Positions 36,363-47,930 are shown, counted from the first letter of the stretch. The stretch: 64,000 nucleotides of DNA from Channallabes apus (GCA_030522415.1 CM060131.1:5815203-5879202), one strand, 5' to 3'. A program made the numbers and translations. Notes: generated by a model from the sequence alone, not told the origin.

Positions 36363-39300
36363 TTACATGTGAATCTGGTTGTAAAACTTTTTTGACTTCC
36401 CAGACCGGGAATCGAACTCGAGTTGCTGCGCTGAGAGCACTGTATCCTAACCACTAGACCACGAAGGATTAATGGCTGCTTCTTGGAAATGCCGGCTATT
36501 CAACCCGCGACCTTATACATGCGAAGCATTGTTTTTTCGGGATCTCACCAGGACATTTACAATGGTTCCTTTGTAGTAATATATGTCTATAGCACAGGCG
36601 TTTAGTCAAACAAATCTATAAACCGATCTTTTTCTGTTAATAAACAGAGACCTTTCTGACAGACAACGTGTGTGTGTGTGTGTGTGTGTGTTTGACTGAG
36701 TCTCTCCTGGTGTCAGAAAAGCTTACCGAAGCATAGCGCACTCGCCTGGTTACTAAACGAACTTTAGAAAAACTTTATAAATATGTAGTGCAAAAAAGCA
36801 TGTACCTTGAGCAGGAATCGAACCCGGGTCTCCCACATGAGAGCGCTGAATCCTAACCACTAGACCACCGCACTACAGCAACAAACTGCACACCACACTC
36901 ATGTAGGCGCCATTTTGCTCCAGTGTAGAAAAACAATGGCCGACGGCTCTTTTTTCACTCGGGGCGGGTCTTTGCTAAAACACCAGTGTCAATCAACTGT
37001 AGTAGGAGCGGCCTCTGTCGGTGTGACTTCACACAGACAGGCTTTTGAAAACGGCCTGATTTCAGAAGGGGCATCTTATATTATTAAATTAAAAGAAAAT
37101 CGCTGGGCGGCTCTTTATCATTGTAGAGTGGTTGTGTACACACTCTCCTAACACACAATGCAGTCCAAACAGCTTGAAAAAGTCCATGTAGCACCGTAGG
37201 TCCCCTTTAATACTTAAAGTTACTTGGATGATGCATTGAATTTTCCCCAGACAATAACATCACACCTGGGGAAAGGTGCCGCAGTAAAAAGAAGAAGTTG
37301 TTCTGCTTTTACCGGATATCTCACCTCCACTTGCATTTCACCATTCAGTCATAGATCGATAATACAGGTTAATAGTAAGCTGCTCTATTAAGCTAATTCT
37401 ATGTAAAGTGGCATCAAGGCAATCAGAATGCAGCATCTTTAAAAAACTGCACCCAGCATTTTCTATTTTGTTGTATTGTGATTACAGTGGGCATGTCTTG
37501 TTGTTATGGTGACAGTGTGCCGTGGCATGAGTCAGTTATTTTTTCATATCAGCAATAAATGTGCTTCAGGCAGTGCTTTTTTCATCAAAAATGGTACTGT
37601 CTCTATTAGTATTTTTTCTCATGCAGTGTGGGAGATTATTGCCTGTCAGACGTTGGTATCCTATCATGTGTCAATCATTGGGAATTCTTCCAAATATGCA
37701 GTCATGCTTTTCCGAAATCCTGAAGACCAATAACTTGTTTTGAACGTCCTTCAGCCTTTATTTTGAATCTTTAATTATATTTATATTGTGTTTTAATCTC
37801 CCCATCATTAATCAACTCATATTCCCATTCCATTTCCAAGGTACCTCACCTGGGCAGGTAAATTTCCACTTTTTGCTTCTTCACATTACTGGCCCAGTCC
37901 TCAATAAGGGAGGCCTTGATGATTGGTTCCAACGAGGCCAGTGGAACTTCCTGTCTTGGCAAAGCGATCATCATGCTCATGTCTTCACCTTCATATGGCA
38001 TCTCCAGCACCTGATACACTCCTCCTGCCTCTGAGCTTCCATCGCTGAACTCACCTACATAAAATGAGAAAAGATTATTTTACTCGGTGCAACTTTTAAC
38101 ATCCAAGTGAAAGTTATAACAGTAATATGTCAGATAAACATAGAAAAATGACTTGTAAACTCAATCAGGTGAAGCTAATCACCTTCAATGGTACACGAAG
38201 CCATTTGGCATTCAACCGAGATCAGCTGTGGTCACTTTGATTAGCTCAGGATGGAAAGCTATTTAGTATTTTAGTCCCTGGTAGCGCAACTGAAGCAAAT
38301 AATCAACTAAGTGTGGCTATGCACTGTCAAAGGATCTCTGGGATAAAGTTGTGCACAAGCATTAGTAAGGTGATGAATACAAAAGAATCTCAAAAGACTT
38401 TTTTGCTACCTAGAAGCACAGTGAAGTCTATTATTAAGAAGTGGAAGATATACATATGGTTCAACAGAGATGCTGCCTGGATCAGGATGTTCCTTCAAAC
38501 TAAATGAAAGAGCCAGGAGGAAACTGATCTAAGAGGCTACCAAGAGGCCAACAGCAACTCTGAAGCAGTTACAGGAATTTATGACAAAAGAGTGCTTGAG
38601 GAAAAACAAATTACATGGAAAAAGGTGTGATGGTCAAATGTGACCAAAATGTAATTATCTCCAGAACACCAAACGATATGTCTGGTGGTCATCCAATACA
38701 GCTCACCATCCAAATAACACCATTCCTTCAGTAATACATGGAGGTGGTAATATCCTGTTATGAGGTGTTTCACTGCAGAAGGCACTGGAGCACTTGTCAG
38801 GATAGAAGGAAAATGGATTGGGGGAAAATACCATTAAATTCTAGAGGAAAATCTGTTGCCCTCTCCCAGAAAGTTGTCCATGGGACGAAGGTTCATCTTC
38901 CAACATAATCACGCAAAGCTCACAGCAAAACTGACCACACAGTGGTTGAAGGAGCAAAACGTGAATGTCCTTGCATGGACTTTTCAGAGCCCAGATTTAA
39001 ACCTCATTGAAAATCTGTGGAATGACTTGAAGAATGTAGTCCATCATCAAATTTAACTCAACTTGAGTTCTGCGAAGAAGAATAAGCAAATTTGCAAAGG
39101 CTATATGTGTGAAGCTGTGTGTGTTTCATTGAGATGGTGATTAGCTTCACCTGCTTGAGCTTAGCTCAAGTCATGTTTAGGAGGGGGTGATCCTTTCCCA
39201 TATTAGTGATTCTGTGTGTTATTTATTTATTTATTTCTGACAAGTTGGTGTTATATCTTTCACTTGGACGTTAAAAGTTTCACCAAGCAAATACGGCTGG

Positions 39301-41160
39301 ATAAAACAAAAATTGTGTCGGTCTTCATTTCAGGCTGGAAAGTAACAAAATGCGATTATTTTAGGGGCGGGAGGGGGGATTTAATTATAACATAAAAATA
39401 ATAATCTTGTTTTATTATTGTGAAAGTCAAGAAAACAGTAACGTCTAAACAACTATTCACGCTTGTTGGCTTGTTGGGTATATATATATATATATTCTTA
39501 AATGGTAACATGAACAATGATTAAAAACTTGGATACATTTTTTTATTAGATGTACTTTAGAGACATGCCTTTTTTTATCACTGTGCACACTTCCTTTATT
39601 AAAGCATTACTTATTCTCTAGTAATAAGTTACACAGGGAATTGTATGGCAGACGCTTTACATAAATGAATTTTAATGAGATGATTAACTGTTGAAATGTA
39701 AAGTGTTTCCATGAGGAAGCCTTTATTTAGCATTCTTGGAAGGAATCTGCTGTGCCAGCACTTTGTAACCATCAGAGCTGTATAACCTGAGGGTGCTTCA
39801 TGAATTTTTATAAAGTCTTCAAGACAGAAGCCTTTGCAGTTTTCCAGTAAACTTCATTTTGTGTCATATCAACTTAAAAATTGGAGAAAATAAAACAGAA
39901 GCTTGCAAGTAATTAACTGGCTTTAGTACGTGCAAACAGGAAGTAACTTTTTTTTTTTTAGACATTCAGCAAAGTATGATAATCCTAATTCATTTTAAAC
40001 GTTGACGCAAGAAGAATAAAGTGGTTGATTATTTTCCTATGACAGCACAGCACATCAAGGGAAAAAATGTCATTTATGCAAATCCAAATCCAAAATGATG
40101 AAACTGGTTTGAAAAAAACTTGAAAAAAAGAAAAATTACTGTATAGTGCATTCTGACCTGCTTGTATTCCTCACCGTAGTAAAAGTCACCCTGTTGGTAC
40201 ATCATCAGCGTTTGCACCTCACTGCCGTCGTCTTTACTAAAGGAAAATGTTCTAGTGTTTTCGGGGCGAAACTGGTTCTTCCAGCTGCCTCGGAAGTACA
40301 GGGTGTTAATCAGTGTTATTCTTGTCAAGCTGCTGAAATCCTCTGCTGAAACCAGGTCATTAATCTTACCTGCACAGGACAAAAAAATAAAAAACTCTCA
40401 TTGTTTAGTATTGTTCTGTTTTAATTATACATCCTTTCTGAATATGAAACATATGACTCGTTTACTTTAACCGATCTAAAGTGAAATAAACTGAGTGGCT
40501 GTATACTTACTCGCAGTGTGGTTCTGGACCCAGGCATTGATGTGTTGAGCTACAGAAGCTGACTCGTTAAAGTCCACTGTCTCAGCTTCAGCATGGAAAT
40601 AATGCTTAATGAGCTTTAGGAACTCAGGACTGAAGTGAACGCCGTTCTGGAGGAAGAGTGAGTTCGCCAGACGCACCACATACTGGGTGTCGTCTCCAAT
40701 CAGAGCCTGGGTTAGGTTCTTGAGGACGGCAAACTCCTCGTCTGTGAGAGTGCACAAACACACACACCACTCTACTGTATCAGTATCACATCTCAGATTC
40801 TGAACGGTTTGTGTATTTACCCATGAAATTGGTTTTCAGTAATTATGTTACTAAATAAAAAAATGAAATGATGATGAGACTCGGTTTTTAGGACCTTTCT
40901 TCACCTTCTCTGTAGTTTGTATAACCCACAGCCTGTCTGATCTGCTGCAGTGACGACCCTCGAGCACCGAGCTCCACCATGCCAAGGGCCAGTGCCACGC
41001 TCAGCGGAGAGAAGATGATATTGTCATCGCTCCCTGCCATCTGCAGCTGATGGTACAGTCGGACCCAGAACTCAGCGCTTGCATCCTCTGGAACTTCAGT
41101 CGCCCGGCAACAGCCGACCCGTAGCAACAGCAGGGGCACAAAGAGTCCGAAAGCCAACAT
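29952..41160 (-). CDS. serpini1: neuroserpin (serpin family I member 1), eight coding exons, 416 aa
   Basis: Minus-strand coding exons: 41160-40905, 40741-40511, 40369-40175, 38054-37850, 31899-31790, 31418-31332, 30314-30225 and 30028-29952. Phases close to 1251 nt including TAA. The start has a CCACCATG context 22 bases into the exon and begins a signal peptide ([20 protein letters not shown]). Family landmarks: [33 protein letters not shown], a hinge [11 protein letters not shown], a reactive loop [14 protein letters not shown], and [12 protein letters not shown]...FMGRVMNPE. Neuroserpin is a secreted inhibitor of tissue plasminogen activator and related proteases, mainly neuronal. The P1 residue is Arg, as in human. 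N-glycosylation sequons appear at NLT, NES and NHT. The donor after the 31332 exon (GTGCCC) is weak. The C-terminus DLDSV lacks the mammalian HDFEEL tail. Confidence 0.96.
30856..30881 (+). repeat. (GAT)n microsatellite in a serpini1 intron
   Basis: About eight GAT units, between coding exons 30314 and 31332. Confidence 0.9.
32003..33622 (+). mobile_element. nearly intact Tc1-like transposon (IR/DR type) in a serpini1 intron
   Basis: The element begins CAGTGGTGTGAAAAAC and ends with the exact complement, flanked by TA at both ends. The inverted repeats run about 215 bp and carry an inner copy of the end motif (TGTGTGAAAAAGTGATTGCC near 32193; complement near 33415), the IR/DR layout of Sleeping Beauty-like elements. 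The transposase gene fills the middle. It lies between serpini1 coding exons 31899 and 37850, opposite in orientation to serpini1. Confidence 0.95.
32382..33405 (+). pseudogene. Tc1 transposase, one frameshift
   Basis: Two open frames, 32382-32804 (140 aa) and 32782-33405 (207 aa), make one transposase of about 340 aa. The N-terminus has a paired-type DNA-binding domain ([20 protein letters not shown], linker GRPTKI). The catalytic triad is WTDETK, QQDND and DLNPIE, with 34 residues between second Asp and Glu (DD34E). The frames meet at an A-run near 32785-32795 that has seven A where six would keep the frame. Everything else reads through to the stop at 33403. This is a recently inactivated copy. 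Confidence 0.93.
33845..33995 (-). mobile_element. SINE fragment (second tRNA-derived family)
   Basis: ATTTACATTTATGGCATTTGG, CAGTTGAGGGTTTAGGGC and CCTTAACCACTGAGATAC are the reversed tail, body and A-box of a common fish SINE. Plus-orientation pieces of the same family lie near 42840-42985. Confidence 0.6.
35791..35837 (+). repeat. (CT)n microsatellite
   Basis: Interrupted CT run in a serpini1 intron. Confidence 0.9.
35868..36060 (-). mobile_element. LINE/SINE 3' tail, reverse orientation
   Basis: CAAATTCAAATTTTATTTGTCACATA followed by CAGTGAAATGCTTATACGAC is a common fish retroelement 3' end read from its tail. The AATTTGAATTTG tail is on the minus strand. Confidence 0.45.
36060..36296. 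repeat. 237-bp AT-rich palindrome
   Basis: Outer arms of about 45 nt containing CATAATAAAAATCTTACAAA and TATAGGGGAAATATAT recur inverted at the right end (with TTTCCCCTATATTTTGTAAG) with one or two mismatches. The centre is (AT)n with a second nested inverted pair of T-rich and A-rich runs. More (AT)n continues to 36357. Confidence 0.88.
36397..36468 (-). tRNA. tRNA-Glu(CTC)-like pseudogene or SINE head
   Basis: Reading minus: A-box TGGTCTAGTGGTTAGGA, anticodon loop CTCTCAG (anticodon CTC) and B-box AGTTCGATTCCCGG. The acceptor stem pairs poorly and the anticodon and T stems have mismatches, so it is unlikely to be a working tRNA. Confidence 0.5.
36804..36874 (-). tRNA. second tRNA-Glu(CTC)-like pseudogene or SINE head
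   Basis: Same features as the copy at 36397, same strand: TGGTCTAGTGGTTAGGATTC, CTCTCA and GGGTTCGATTCC. The acceptor stem is not complementary. The pair are 400 bases apart with different flanks. Confidence 0.5.
38084..39286 (+). mobile_element. degenerate Tc1-like transposon in a serpini1 intron
   Basis: Inverted ends: AACTTTTAACATCCAAGTG at 38093 and its near complement near 39270. Plus-strand transposase remnants include the N-terminal [15 protein letters not shown], then [11 protein letters not shown] (where the catalytic Asp of QDN has changed to His) and [17 protein letters not shown]. Several stops and frame changes make it dead. Adjacent to serpini1 exon 37850-38054. Confidence 0.8.
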
Positions 41161-41181
41161 GGTGGACGACAGAGGACTAGA

Positions 41182-41617
41182 GCTGGAGAGAGAAATGAAA
41201 AACAAGGTTGAATGGGGAGCGGTACAAACAAACAAAGGAAGACAAGTGATTGTTATGGGACAGCTAGTTTTCTGGAAAAATATAAAATAAGAAATAAAGC
41301 AAAAAAATTTCAGTGATTTGGGTAGGCCTTGGAGAGCACTTCACTTCATCCTGCTGTTCCATAACCATCTCTTGAATTAACACTCTGAAAACATCATCAG
41401 GAAAAAGTGTTTATACCATATGCTCCAACCAGATTCTTTAAAATTGCTGGTTGGGTGTAATGAGTTGGGTGTAAGAGTACTTCGAGTACTACGAGTAATC
41501 CAACGCGTTAGGTCCGCCATTTACAGTAAATACGCAGTTAAAGTTATATTTTCAAAAATATAATCTGTTATTTAGACAATTTATATAATCCGTGAGACAA
41601 AAAGCAGTGGTTTCGCT

Positions 41618-41683
<66 letters not shown>

Positions 41684-41812
41684 AAAGTCGTCTTACTTTT
41701 ATAACGTAATTAGTTACTTTAAAAAGTAACGTCCCGCAACACTGTTCATGAGTAGACAGCCCATACGATTCATTTTCAAGTCTGTTAGTAGTTACACCTG
41801 AGCAGAGGTGGG
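41182..41812. other. sequence upstream of the serpini1 first coding exon
   Basis: The coding exon's 5' boundary is an acceptor (CTCTCTCCAG) at 41182, so a non-coding 5' exon lies further upstream and I could not place it. There are fragments of the AGTTACTTTAAAAAGTAAC repeat near 41710 and a 60-base TG run at 41621-41681. Confidence 0.45.
41621..41681 (+). repeat. (TG)n microsatellite
   Basis: About 30 uninterrupted TG units upstream of serpini1. Confidence 0.95.
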
Positions 41813-42235
41813 TAGTAACGAGTTACATTTACTTGAGTAAATTAAGTGTTTTCTTTAATTTACTTCTATGAGTAGTTTCACTGTACCATACTTTTTACTT
41901 TTACTTAAGTAGATTTGTGAAGAAGAAACTCTACTCTTACTCCGCTACATTCGGCTACACTTGACTTGTTACTTTTCTAACCATTTATTCTACACATGCA
42001 GCTGTTGTGACTATTTTACCAATCAGACGCGGCAACAATACTCACATGACTCCGTTTGACCAATCAGCTGCATCATTTCAGTGTCTATGTAAATGAGTTA
42101 CTGCCGAGCCACGCCCCATAAGAGCACAGCAGAACAAGCAACAATCTGAGGGAGGGGAATCATTTTATGAGGTCACAGTAAGGGGGAAAATCTAATAGGC
42201 TTGTTGAAAGGCCTGTCTGAGACGAAAACATTTTT
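41813..42235. mobile_element. MITE (hAT-like, 'GGTGGGTAGTAACGAG' family)
   Basis: It starts CAGAGGTGGGTAGTAACGAG, a widespread fish non-autonomous hAT end. The later part shares GAGTTACTGCCGAGCCACGC and GGGGAAAATCTAATAGGC with repeats at 28430 and 8480, so this is a mosaic of two repeat families. Confidence 0.55.
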
Positions 42236-42653
42236 TTATTTTTTATTTGCACACACACACACACACCTTATTAAGCATCACTTTAGATTACCTTTTGCTT
42301 AGTGTTTACATGCCCACAAGCTGAGAGAGAGCGAGAGGAAGAGACAGAGAGACAGACAGGCAGAAACAGAGAACATATATAAGATTAGATGCTTTAGATA
42401 TTCTAGTGGATTCAGATATGTTTTCAGGATGTGTGGACAGAGAGAGAGAGAGAGACGGAAATGCATGTATATATAGTACAGCATGTGTGTATGAACGAGC
42501 ACACACAGCTGACTCCAGCCTCTGCGCAGTGTGTGTGTGTGTCAGGAATAACTGATTATTCACTACACTGCTGCATGCTGTTATCGCCCACACACACACA
42601 CACACACACACATAAATCCATACCCTAATCTTCTCTTGAGTTCTGATTTTCCT

Positions 42654-42666
42654 GTTGCTTGGCAAC
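42654..42666. promoter_or_regulatory. second RFX X-box-like palindrome
   Basis: GTTGCTTGGCAAC fits the same RFX consensus as the motif at 23068. It is about 1.5 kb upstream of the serpini1 coding start, amid microsatellites. Function is uncertain. Confidence 0.45.
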
Positions 42667-42744
42667 GTTGTTTATAATGCAGAGAGAGAGAGAGAGAAAC
42701 TTTTTTTCTTTGTATAAGTAGAAATGTGCAAGTGTTTGAGAGCG

Positions 42745-42748
<4 letters not shown>

Positions 42749-42781
<33 letters not shown>
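42749..42781 (+). repeat. (TG)n microsatellite
   Basis: About 16 TG units. Shorter CA runs lie at 42250 and 42590. Confidence 0.92.
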
Positions 42782-42829
42782 CTTGTCTCTAATCCATGTG
42801 CTAATCAGGAGATCAAATCAGAAAAAACG

Positions 42830-42985
42830 CCAAGCTGTCACTCCCGGGCCCTTGAGTAAGGCCCTTAAACTCACAAACTCCCGGTTGTATAAATGAGATA
42901 AATGTAAATGTAAAACTTTCACTTATACAAGTTGCTCTGGATAAGAGCCATCTGCCAAATCCTATAAATGCAAATGGAAATGTAG
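42830..42985 (+). mobile_element. SINE fragment (second family)
   Basis: CCCTTGAGTAAGGCCCTTAA, TTGCTCTGGATAAGAGCCAT and CTGCCAAATCCTATAAATG are the usual body and tail of the SINE seen reversed at 33845. A further remnant lies at 43100-43190. Confidence 0.6.
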
Positions 42986-43371
42986 CACAAAACCATTGCA
43001 TGTGGGAATGAGAAAGAAATATGATTATATATTTATTTTTGTTTTCACTGTGAAGTGCTTTCACAACCCACAATAATTGGTATTATTTTTCTCTGAAAAA
43101 GGGCTGATGCTTTAATCCAAAGCGACTTATGATTACGACATAATAAAACTATTTAATTGAGGGTTTGACCTCATTACCTACAGATCAGTACATCCCTAAT
43201 AGTTCACAATTAAGTCCTCTCCTGTAGTACCATGACGCCAATATTTATTTACAGCCTCGGCCTCGTGAATACCTGGACTGCATAATGCCATACTAAATAA
43301 TATTTCAGCATACTTTTGGTGTCATTACTCCATAAACATCACATTATGCACATTATGTGGTTTATATTGAA

Positions 43372-43650
43372 TGGCAGCAAGGTGGCTTAGCGGTTAGCAT
43401 TGTCACCTTGCACCTCAAGGTTCCAGGTTCGATTCCCAGCTTAGGTCTGTGTGCATGGAGGTTGCATGTTCTAGGTACTATGATGCCTCTCACTGTCTGA
43501 AGGAATGCTGGTTAGGATAATTGCATTCCCAAATTGCCTGTAGTGTGTAAATGAGTGTGTGTGTGTGTGTGCCGTGTCATGGATTGACACCCCGAACAGC
43601 ATGTACCCCATCTCCCCCACGGGATAAAGCGGTATAGACTATGTGCTGAG
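43372..43650 (+). mobile_element. DANA/Mermaid-like SINE
   Basis: The head GGTGGCTTAGCGGTTAGCAT carries the A-box and GGTTCGATTCCC the B-box. The body and 3' end GGGATAAAGCGGTATAGACT match the copy at 59724. The middle is diverged. Confidence 0.75.
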
Positions 43651-44585
43651 TTTATATTGACTTGGAATTGGCAACCATTACATCGATCCATGCAGCACAA
43701 AAGGTGTAGCGCAAAACTATTCTTTTGTCACAAAGGGATAAAATCTTCCCTTGAGCATCTCTTAGCTAAAATCTTACACTGTTTTCTGTGCCATGGAGAG
43801 CTACTCATCCTAGTAGCTACAGTATCAAATACAACACAACAAATAAGTTACATTATGCACCCATGTATAATCTGAACCTTTTGAAATACCTTTTAGATGA
43901 TCGGTTTCTTCCAGGAGCCATGAGATGCCCGGGTTTCGTAAAAGTGCAAAGGCCCAACTGGAACTGCTAAGAAAACAGACACTCGCTTGTGAACAGAGGA
44001 GAAAAGACGCAGATCCAGTGACCTTTTTTTTTCCCCCTTCAGTAAGGCCGAGCTGTGAATAAAAGCCATCCAGCCACCAGGGAGAAACCGAACGAACCAA
44101 ATAAATGGGGAACTCCAGACGACGCTAGAACTCACTTAAACTCAGTGGCTTTAGGCTCAAAGGCAGCTTGCTTTCTCAACATTGTGCTTCAGAAAATCCA
44201 GACTCACAGATTTATATTAATAACACGGATCACTTTCTATTTAAAGTCTGGAACTGAAGTTAAAGTTTGTCTTTTTCAAACTGATCTTAAACCTACCACA
44301 CTAACCTTGAATGTTTCCACCCAAAATACAACTACTGTACACTGGGAAGAAACGCGAGACAAAATATACGGCGCTCTTTCGGTGCAAAAAAACATCGTGT
44401 CCCACTAAGATAATTCAAGTCTGTATTGTTCAAGGTTATGATCTATTTAAGACAAATTCCTCTTTTGTTTCCCAGGACAGAAGTTCCTTGCTGGACTGTG
44501 AAATTGCAATTTTCATACTAATCCAGGTCATCTCTGAGCACAACCTGAGAAGTAAACACCGGCATGATAATGACAACCTACATGC

Positions 44586-44765
44586 AACCTTGCACCTCCA
44601 GGGTCTGGGCTCGATTCCCGTCTCTGTGTGCATGGAGTTTGCATGTTCTCCCCGTGCTTGGTGGGTTTCCTCCGGGTACTCCGGTTTCCTCCCACAGTCT
44701 AAAGATATGCAGGTTAGGCTAATTGGTGTTTCCAAATTGCCCGTACTGTGTAATTGGGTGTGTGA
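44586..44765 (+). mobile_element. partial DANA/Mermaid-like SINE
   Basis: From the B-box (GGGCTCGATTCCCG) through CATGTTCTCCCCGTGCTTGG to AATTGCCCGTACTGTGT. It is close to the 59724 copy and 3'-truncated. Confidence 0.75.
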
Positions 44766-45059
44766 ACGTGACTTTTTTTTTTTCTTCGCCAATCTGTCTG
44801 TGCGCTGCTCTGGCTTTCTGCTCTCTTCAATGCACGCATGACGGCGCATCTGAACGTAACGGTTGGCGTGGTAACTGTAGTAGCAACCTATGGCGCCGTA
44901 GGACCCAAGTGGCTTTACTGAGCTGGCCTACATGTGCCCGCTATACATTTGAGTTCATTAGAAAGTAGCGTTTGCAATTTTTTTTCCATTAAGTCAAAAG
45001 GCTTCGTGGTCCGGATGGACGCATCTCGCGGTCCGGATTCGGACCGGAGTCCGCCAGTT

Positions 45060-45540
45060 GGCGACCCCTGGTGTATGGCCTCCTTTTGCGGCCAATACGC
45101 ATCAGTTCATCTTGGGAATGACACCTACAAGTCCTGCAAAGTGTCCAGAGGGATTTTGAGCCATTCTTCTTGCAGAATAGTGGCCAGGTCACTACATGAT
45201 GCTGGTGAAGAAAAACGTTTCCTGATTCGCTCCTCCAAAATACCCCAAAGTGGCTCAATAATATTTAGATTTGGTGACAAATGTTGTGCAGGCCATGGGA
45301 GATGTTCGACTTCACTTTCATGTTCATCAAACCACTCGGTCACCAGTCTTGCTGTGTGTATTGGTGCATTATCATCCTGATACAGTACATGGCACCGCCT
45401 TCAGGATACAATGTTTGAACCATTGGGCGTACATGATCCTCCGTAATGGTTCGGTAGTCCTTGGCAGTGACGCCCATCTAGCACAAGTATTGAGCCTAGG
45501 GAATGCCATGACATTGCAGCTACAACACTAGCCAGTGTTG
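45060..45540 (-). mobile_element. Tc1-like transposase fragment
   Basis: Minus-strand reading gives HLPWPAQHLSPNLNIIEPLW and GILEERIRKRFSSPASCSDL. This is the C-terminal third of a Tc1-type transposase, with the SPDLNPIE motif changed to SPNLNIIE. No inverted ends found. Confidence 0.65.
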
Positions 45541-47630
45541 CACATTATAACAAGCTATTGCATTCTCAAATCTGATTGGTCAGAGGTTTTTAATTCCTAT
45601 TACAACCTGACTCAATAGTACAATCTGTTATTTAAATGATTATTTAATTGATGAACGCACTGGTTTTTACTAACTTAATCAGTTCTATGGTGAATTCTTG
45701 AACAGCATATTGCATACAGTATATTGTAAAATATACAATAGTACATAATTCAAGAACAATAATCAACATTCTTATTTAACACAAAATAACGGTTCAGATG
45801 GTGATGTGGTGACATCTATAAAAGGCGTCTCATGTGTCAGCACTTTGAACAGTCAATAAGTTTTTCTCACAGGAGGGGCTTTAAGGACAGCGGAATTGTT
45901 ATTTTCAGGAGAAGATGATAAGCAGTGCCTTTTTTCATCTTATTAACATTAGATTACATTCATGATCATGTAATCATATTAATACCTATACAAAAAAAAA
46001 TTATAATAGGACCGTGAGGATTATATTAGCTACACCTCAGGCTAATTTGCTAGAGAGAATATAACCACCATCACAAACCAAGAAGATCTCACATCACTTC
46101 TCGTTCAAGTGAGTTGGAGTTGTGTTTGGTCTGACTTCCACTTTAGCTGAGAAAGCAAAAAAATAAAAAATAAAAAAAAGCATCTCTCTTACCGATTTAT
46201 GAAGGGTTGCTACAAATGCTACGGCTTACGGTTTCTACTTTTTCCCTCCCTGTCAAAAACGCCGAGCTTTGCATTACACCCTTGCGTTTTCCCTCGGGTA
46301 GTTTACTGTCACCATTCTCCTAAGTGTCTTCAAACTGTTATTTTTAACACTAGAGAGTAAAGGCACCCTGTCTAGCTCTAACTGTACACCTACATGACCA
46401 ACCACCTCCTCCACATCTCCATCTGGAGTGAAGAAACACTTCAATAAATAGCACATGCACGGACATGTGCACCCACATACACACAGTCTCTCAGTAGCGA
46501 AGTCATCACCTCATTGTTCTCAATGCCATACCAAGCTGCAGCGGTCAACTATTCGGTTAGGTAACCCTGCTAGAACGAGGCTATTCGGCTGAAACGTACT
46601 GTGCTCCAATTTTAAATGGCCTGGCTACAGCCATTAAATGGAGTTTCACATTCCAACTACAGTACAACCGACATAACTCCCTTTACTGATCTGGACCTAC
46701 ATAATAATAAAACACCATGCTGAACTTGGACAGCTGAACAGCGAAAGCACAAACAAGATTTTGAACAAGTATATAAATGCTATCTTCTCTTCAAAAGTGA
46801 AATAGTTTACTTGGCTACACTCAGAGCCTGAAATAACACTGGTTACAGATGTTGCATCCTGAATAGCTCATTGTGCATGTGTGCACGAATGCCAAGATAC
46901 TGCAACAAGGTTTTGTAGTGATGTGTGACTGTATTCAGACTCAAAATTGCTTTCAAACAACAATTAATTATTAAGAAAAAGTGCGCATGACTGTGCAAAG
47001 TATCCCAGTATAATGTGAAGTTCATTGCAGTTACAAGAACTGCAAGTTTCTCAGATCCTGGTGCCCAGTGGGTGTGCCAATGAGTTTGTGTTAATTGTTT
47101 GTCCAAACATGGTACTATTCATACCGAGCAAACATCTCCACCCTGGTCTTATTAGTCCAAAAGAATATAGTTTCAGAACAATATGCCACAGGTATTCGCT
47201 TCTCTGAGGTCATGGTTGATGTCTAGTAGACTATTGAGGTGGTCACACTTCTTAATAATGAACTTATCTTGTGTGTTTCTTGAGTAAATCCTCACTCCTA
47301 ATTACCCTCTAATGATTGTAGAAGTAGCACGAGGATTTCTCCCGCCTAGTTTCTAAATGTTACACAGGTCACTTTCTTGGGAAAGAAATAATGACCAAAC
47401 TGCTTTATGTTGTATATGCAGTTATTAGGGGTCATTCAAGCTTTTTGATTATGCAGCACAAAAGAATACATTTATGAGATTTAAAAACTATGTTTAGATC
47501 TCTACATAATCCCCTGCTATACTAAAGCACTTACCTCAGCTTTTTATTAGTGCTTGGATACCATCCAGGTAGAAAGTTTTTTCAGTACCTCCCAGAAACT
47601 CCTTTAATGGCCCAAACATCACTTATAGTG
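45541..47630. other. intergenic, nothing recognised
   Basis: No gene or intact repeat recognised. It contains AT-rich stretches and old-looking sequence. Confidence 0.35.
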
Positions 47631-47639
47631 GTGGCACTA

Positions 47640-47930
47640 TTAGCAGTGGCGGCTCAATCAGTTAAGGCTGTAGGTTACTACAGTAGAGTATGTTACTGAT
47701 TGAAAGGCCGGGGTTCAAGCCCCAGCACCGCCATGTTGCCACTGTTGAGAACTGTATATGTGACAAATGATTGGACCATTATTATTACCATCATCATTAG
47801 CCTACAGCACAGCATGTGAGATGTGGCAATAACGCCCAGCTGAATTCCATAATGTGCAAGTGCTACTGCGGCCTCTAGAAGGTCGATGCATCGATCAGCA
47901 AAAAACAGAACGCATTTGGTGATCAAACTA
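47640..47930 (+). mobile_element. tRNA-derived SINE (second family), 5' part
   Basis: GGCTCAATCAGTTAAGGCTG (A-box region) and GGGGTTCAAGCCCCAGCACC (B-box) are followed by GCCATGTTGCCACTGTTGAG, the usual start of this fish SINE. The 3' half is eroded. Confidence 0.6.

Larger units (their letters stand above)
35338..37212. mobile_element. TTAA-flanked composite repeat (piggyBac-like ends)
   Basis: The left end TTAAAGGAGACATA and the right end (complement TTAAAGGGGACCTA) are inverted, and both carry TTAA, the piggyBac target. The interior is a mosaic: CCCGCCCCCCAG...GGGGCGTG, a CT microsatellite, a reversed LINE-tail fragment, AT palindromes and two tRNA-Glu-like heads. No transposase reading. 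It may be one element with nested insertions or two elements of the same family. Confidence 0.45.

Noticed and set aside
36397..36874. Functional tRNA-Glu genes
   Set aside because: Acceptor stems do not pair and T or anticodon stems have mismatches, although the boxes and anticodon are kept.
41001..41235. Upstream in-frame Met for serpini1 (MFVCTAPHS)
   Set aside because: It lies upstream of the splice acceptor at 41182, so it is intronic. The MLAFG start gives a good signal peptide and Kozak context.
44311..44849. 176- and 137-aa ORFs on opposite strands
   Set aside because: Both run through a SINE fragment and share no family motif. Length is by chance.
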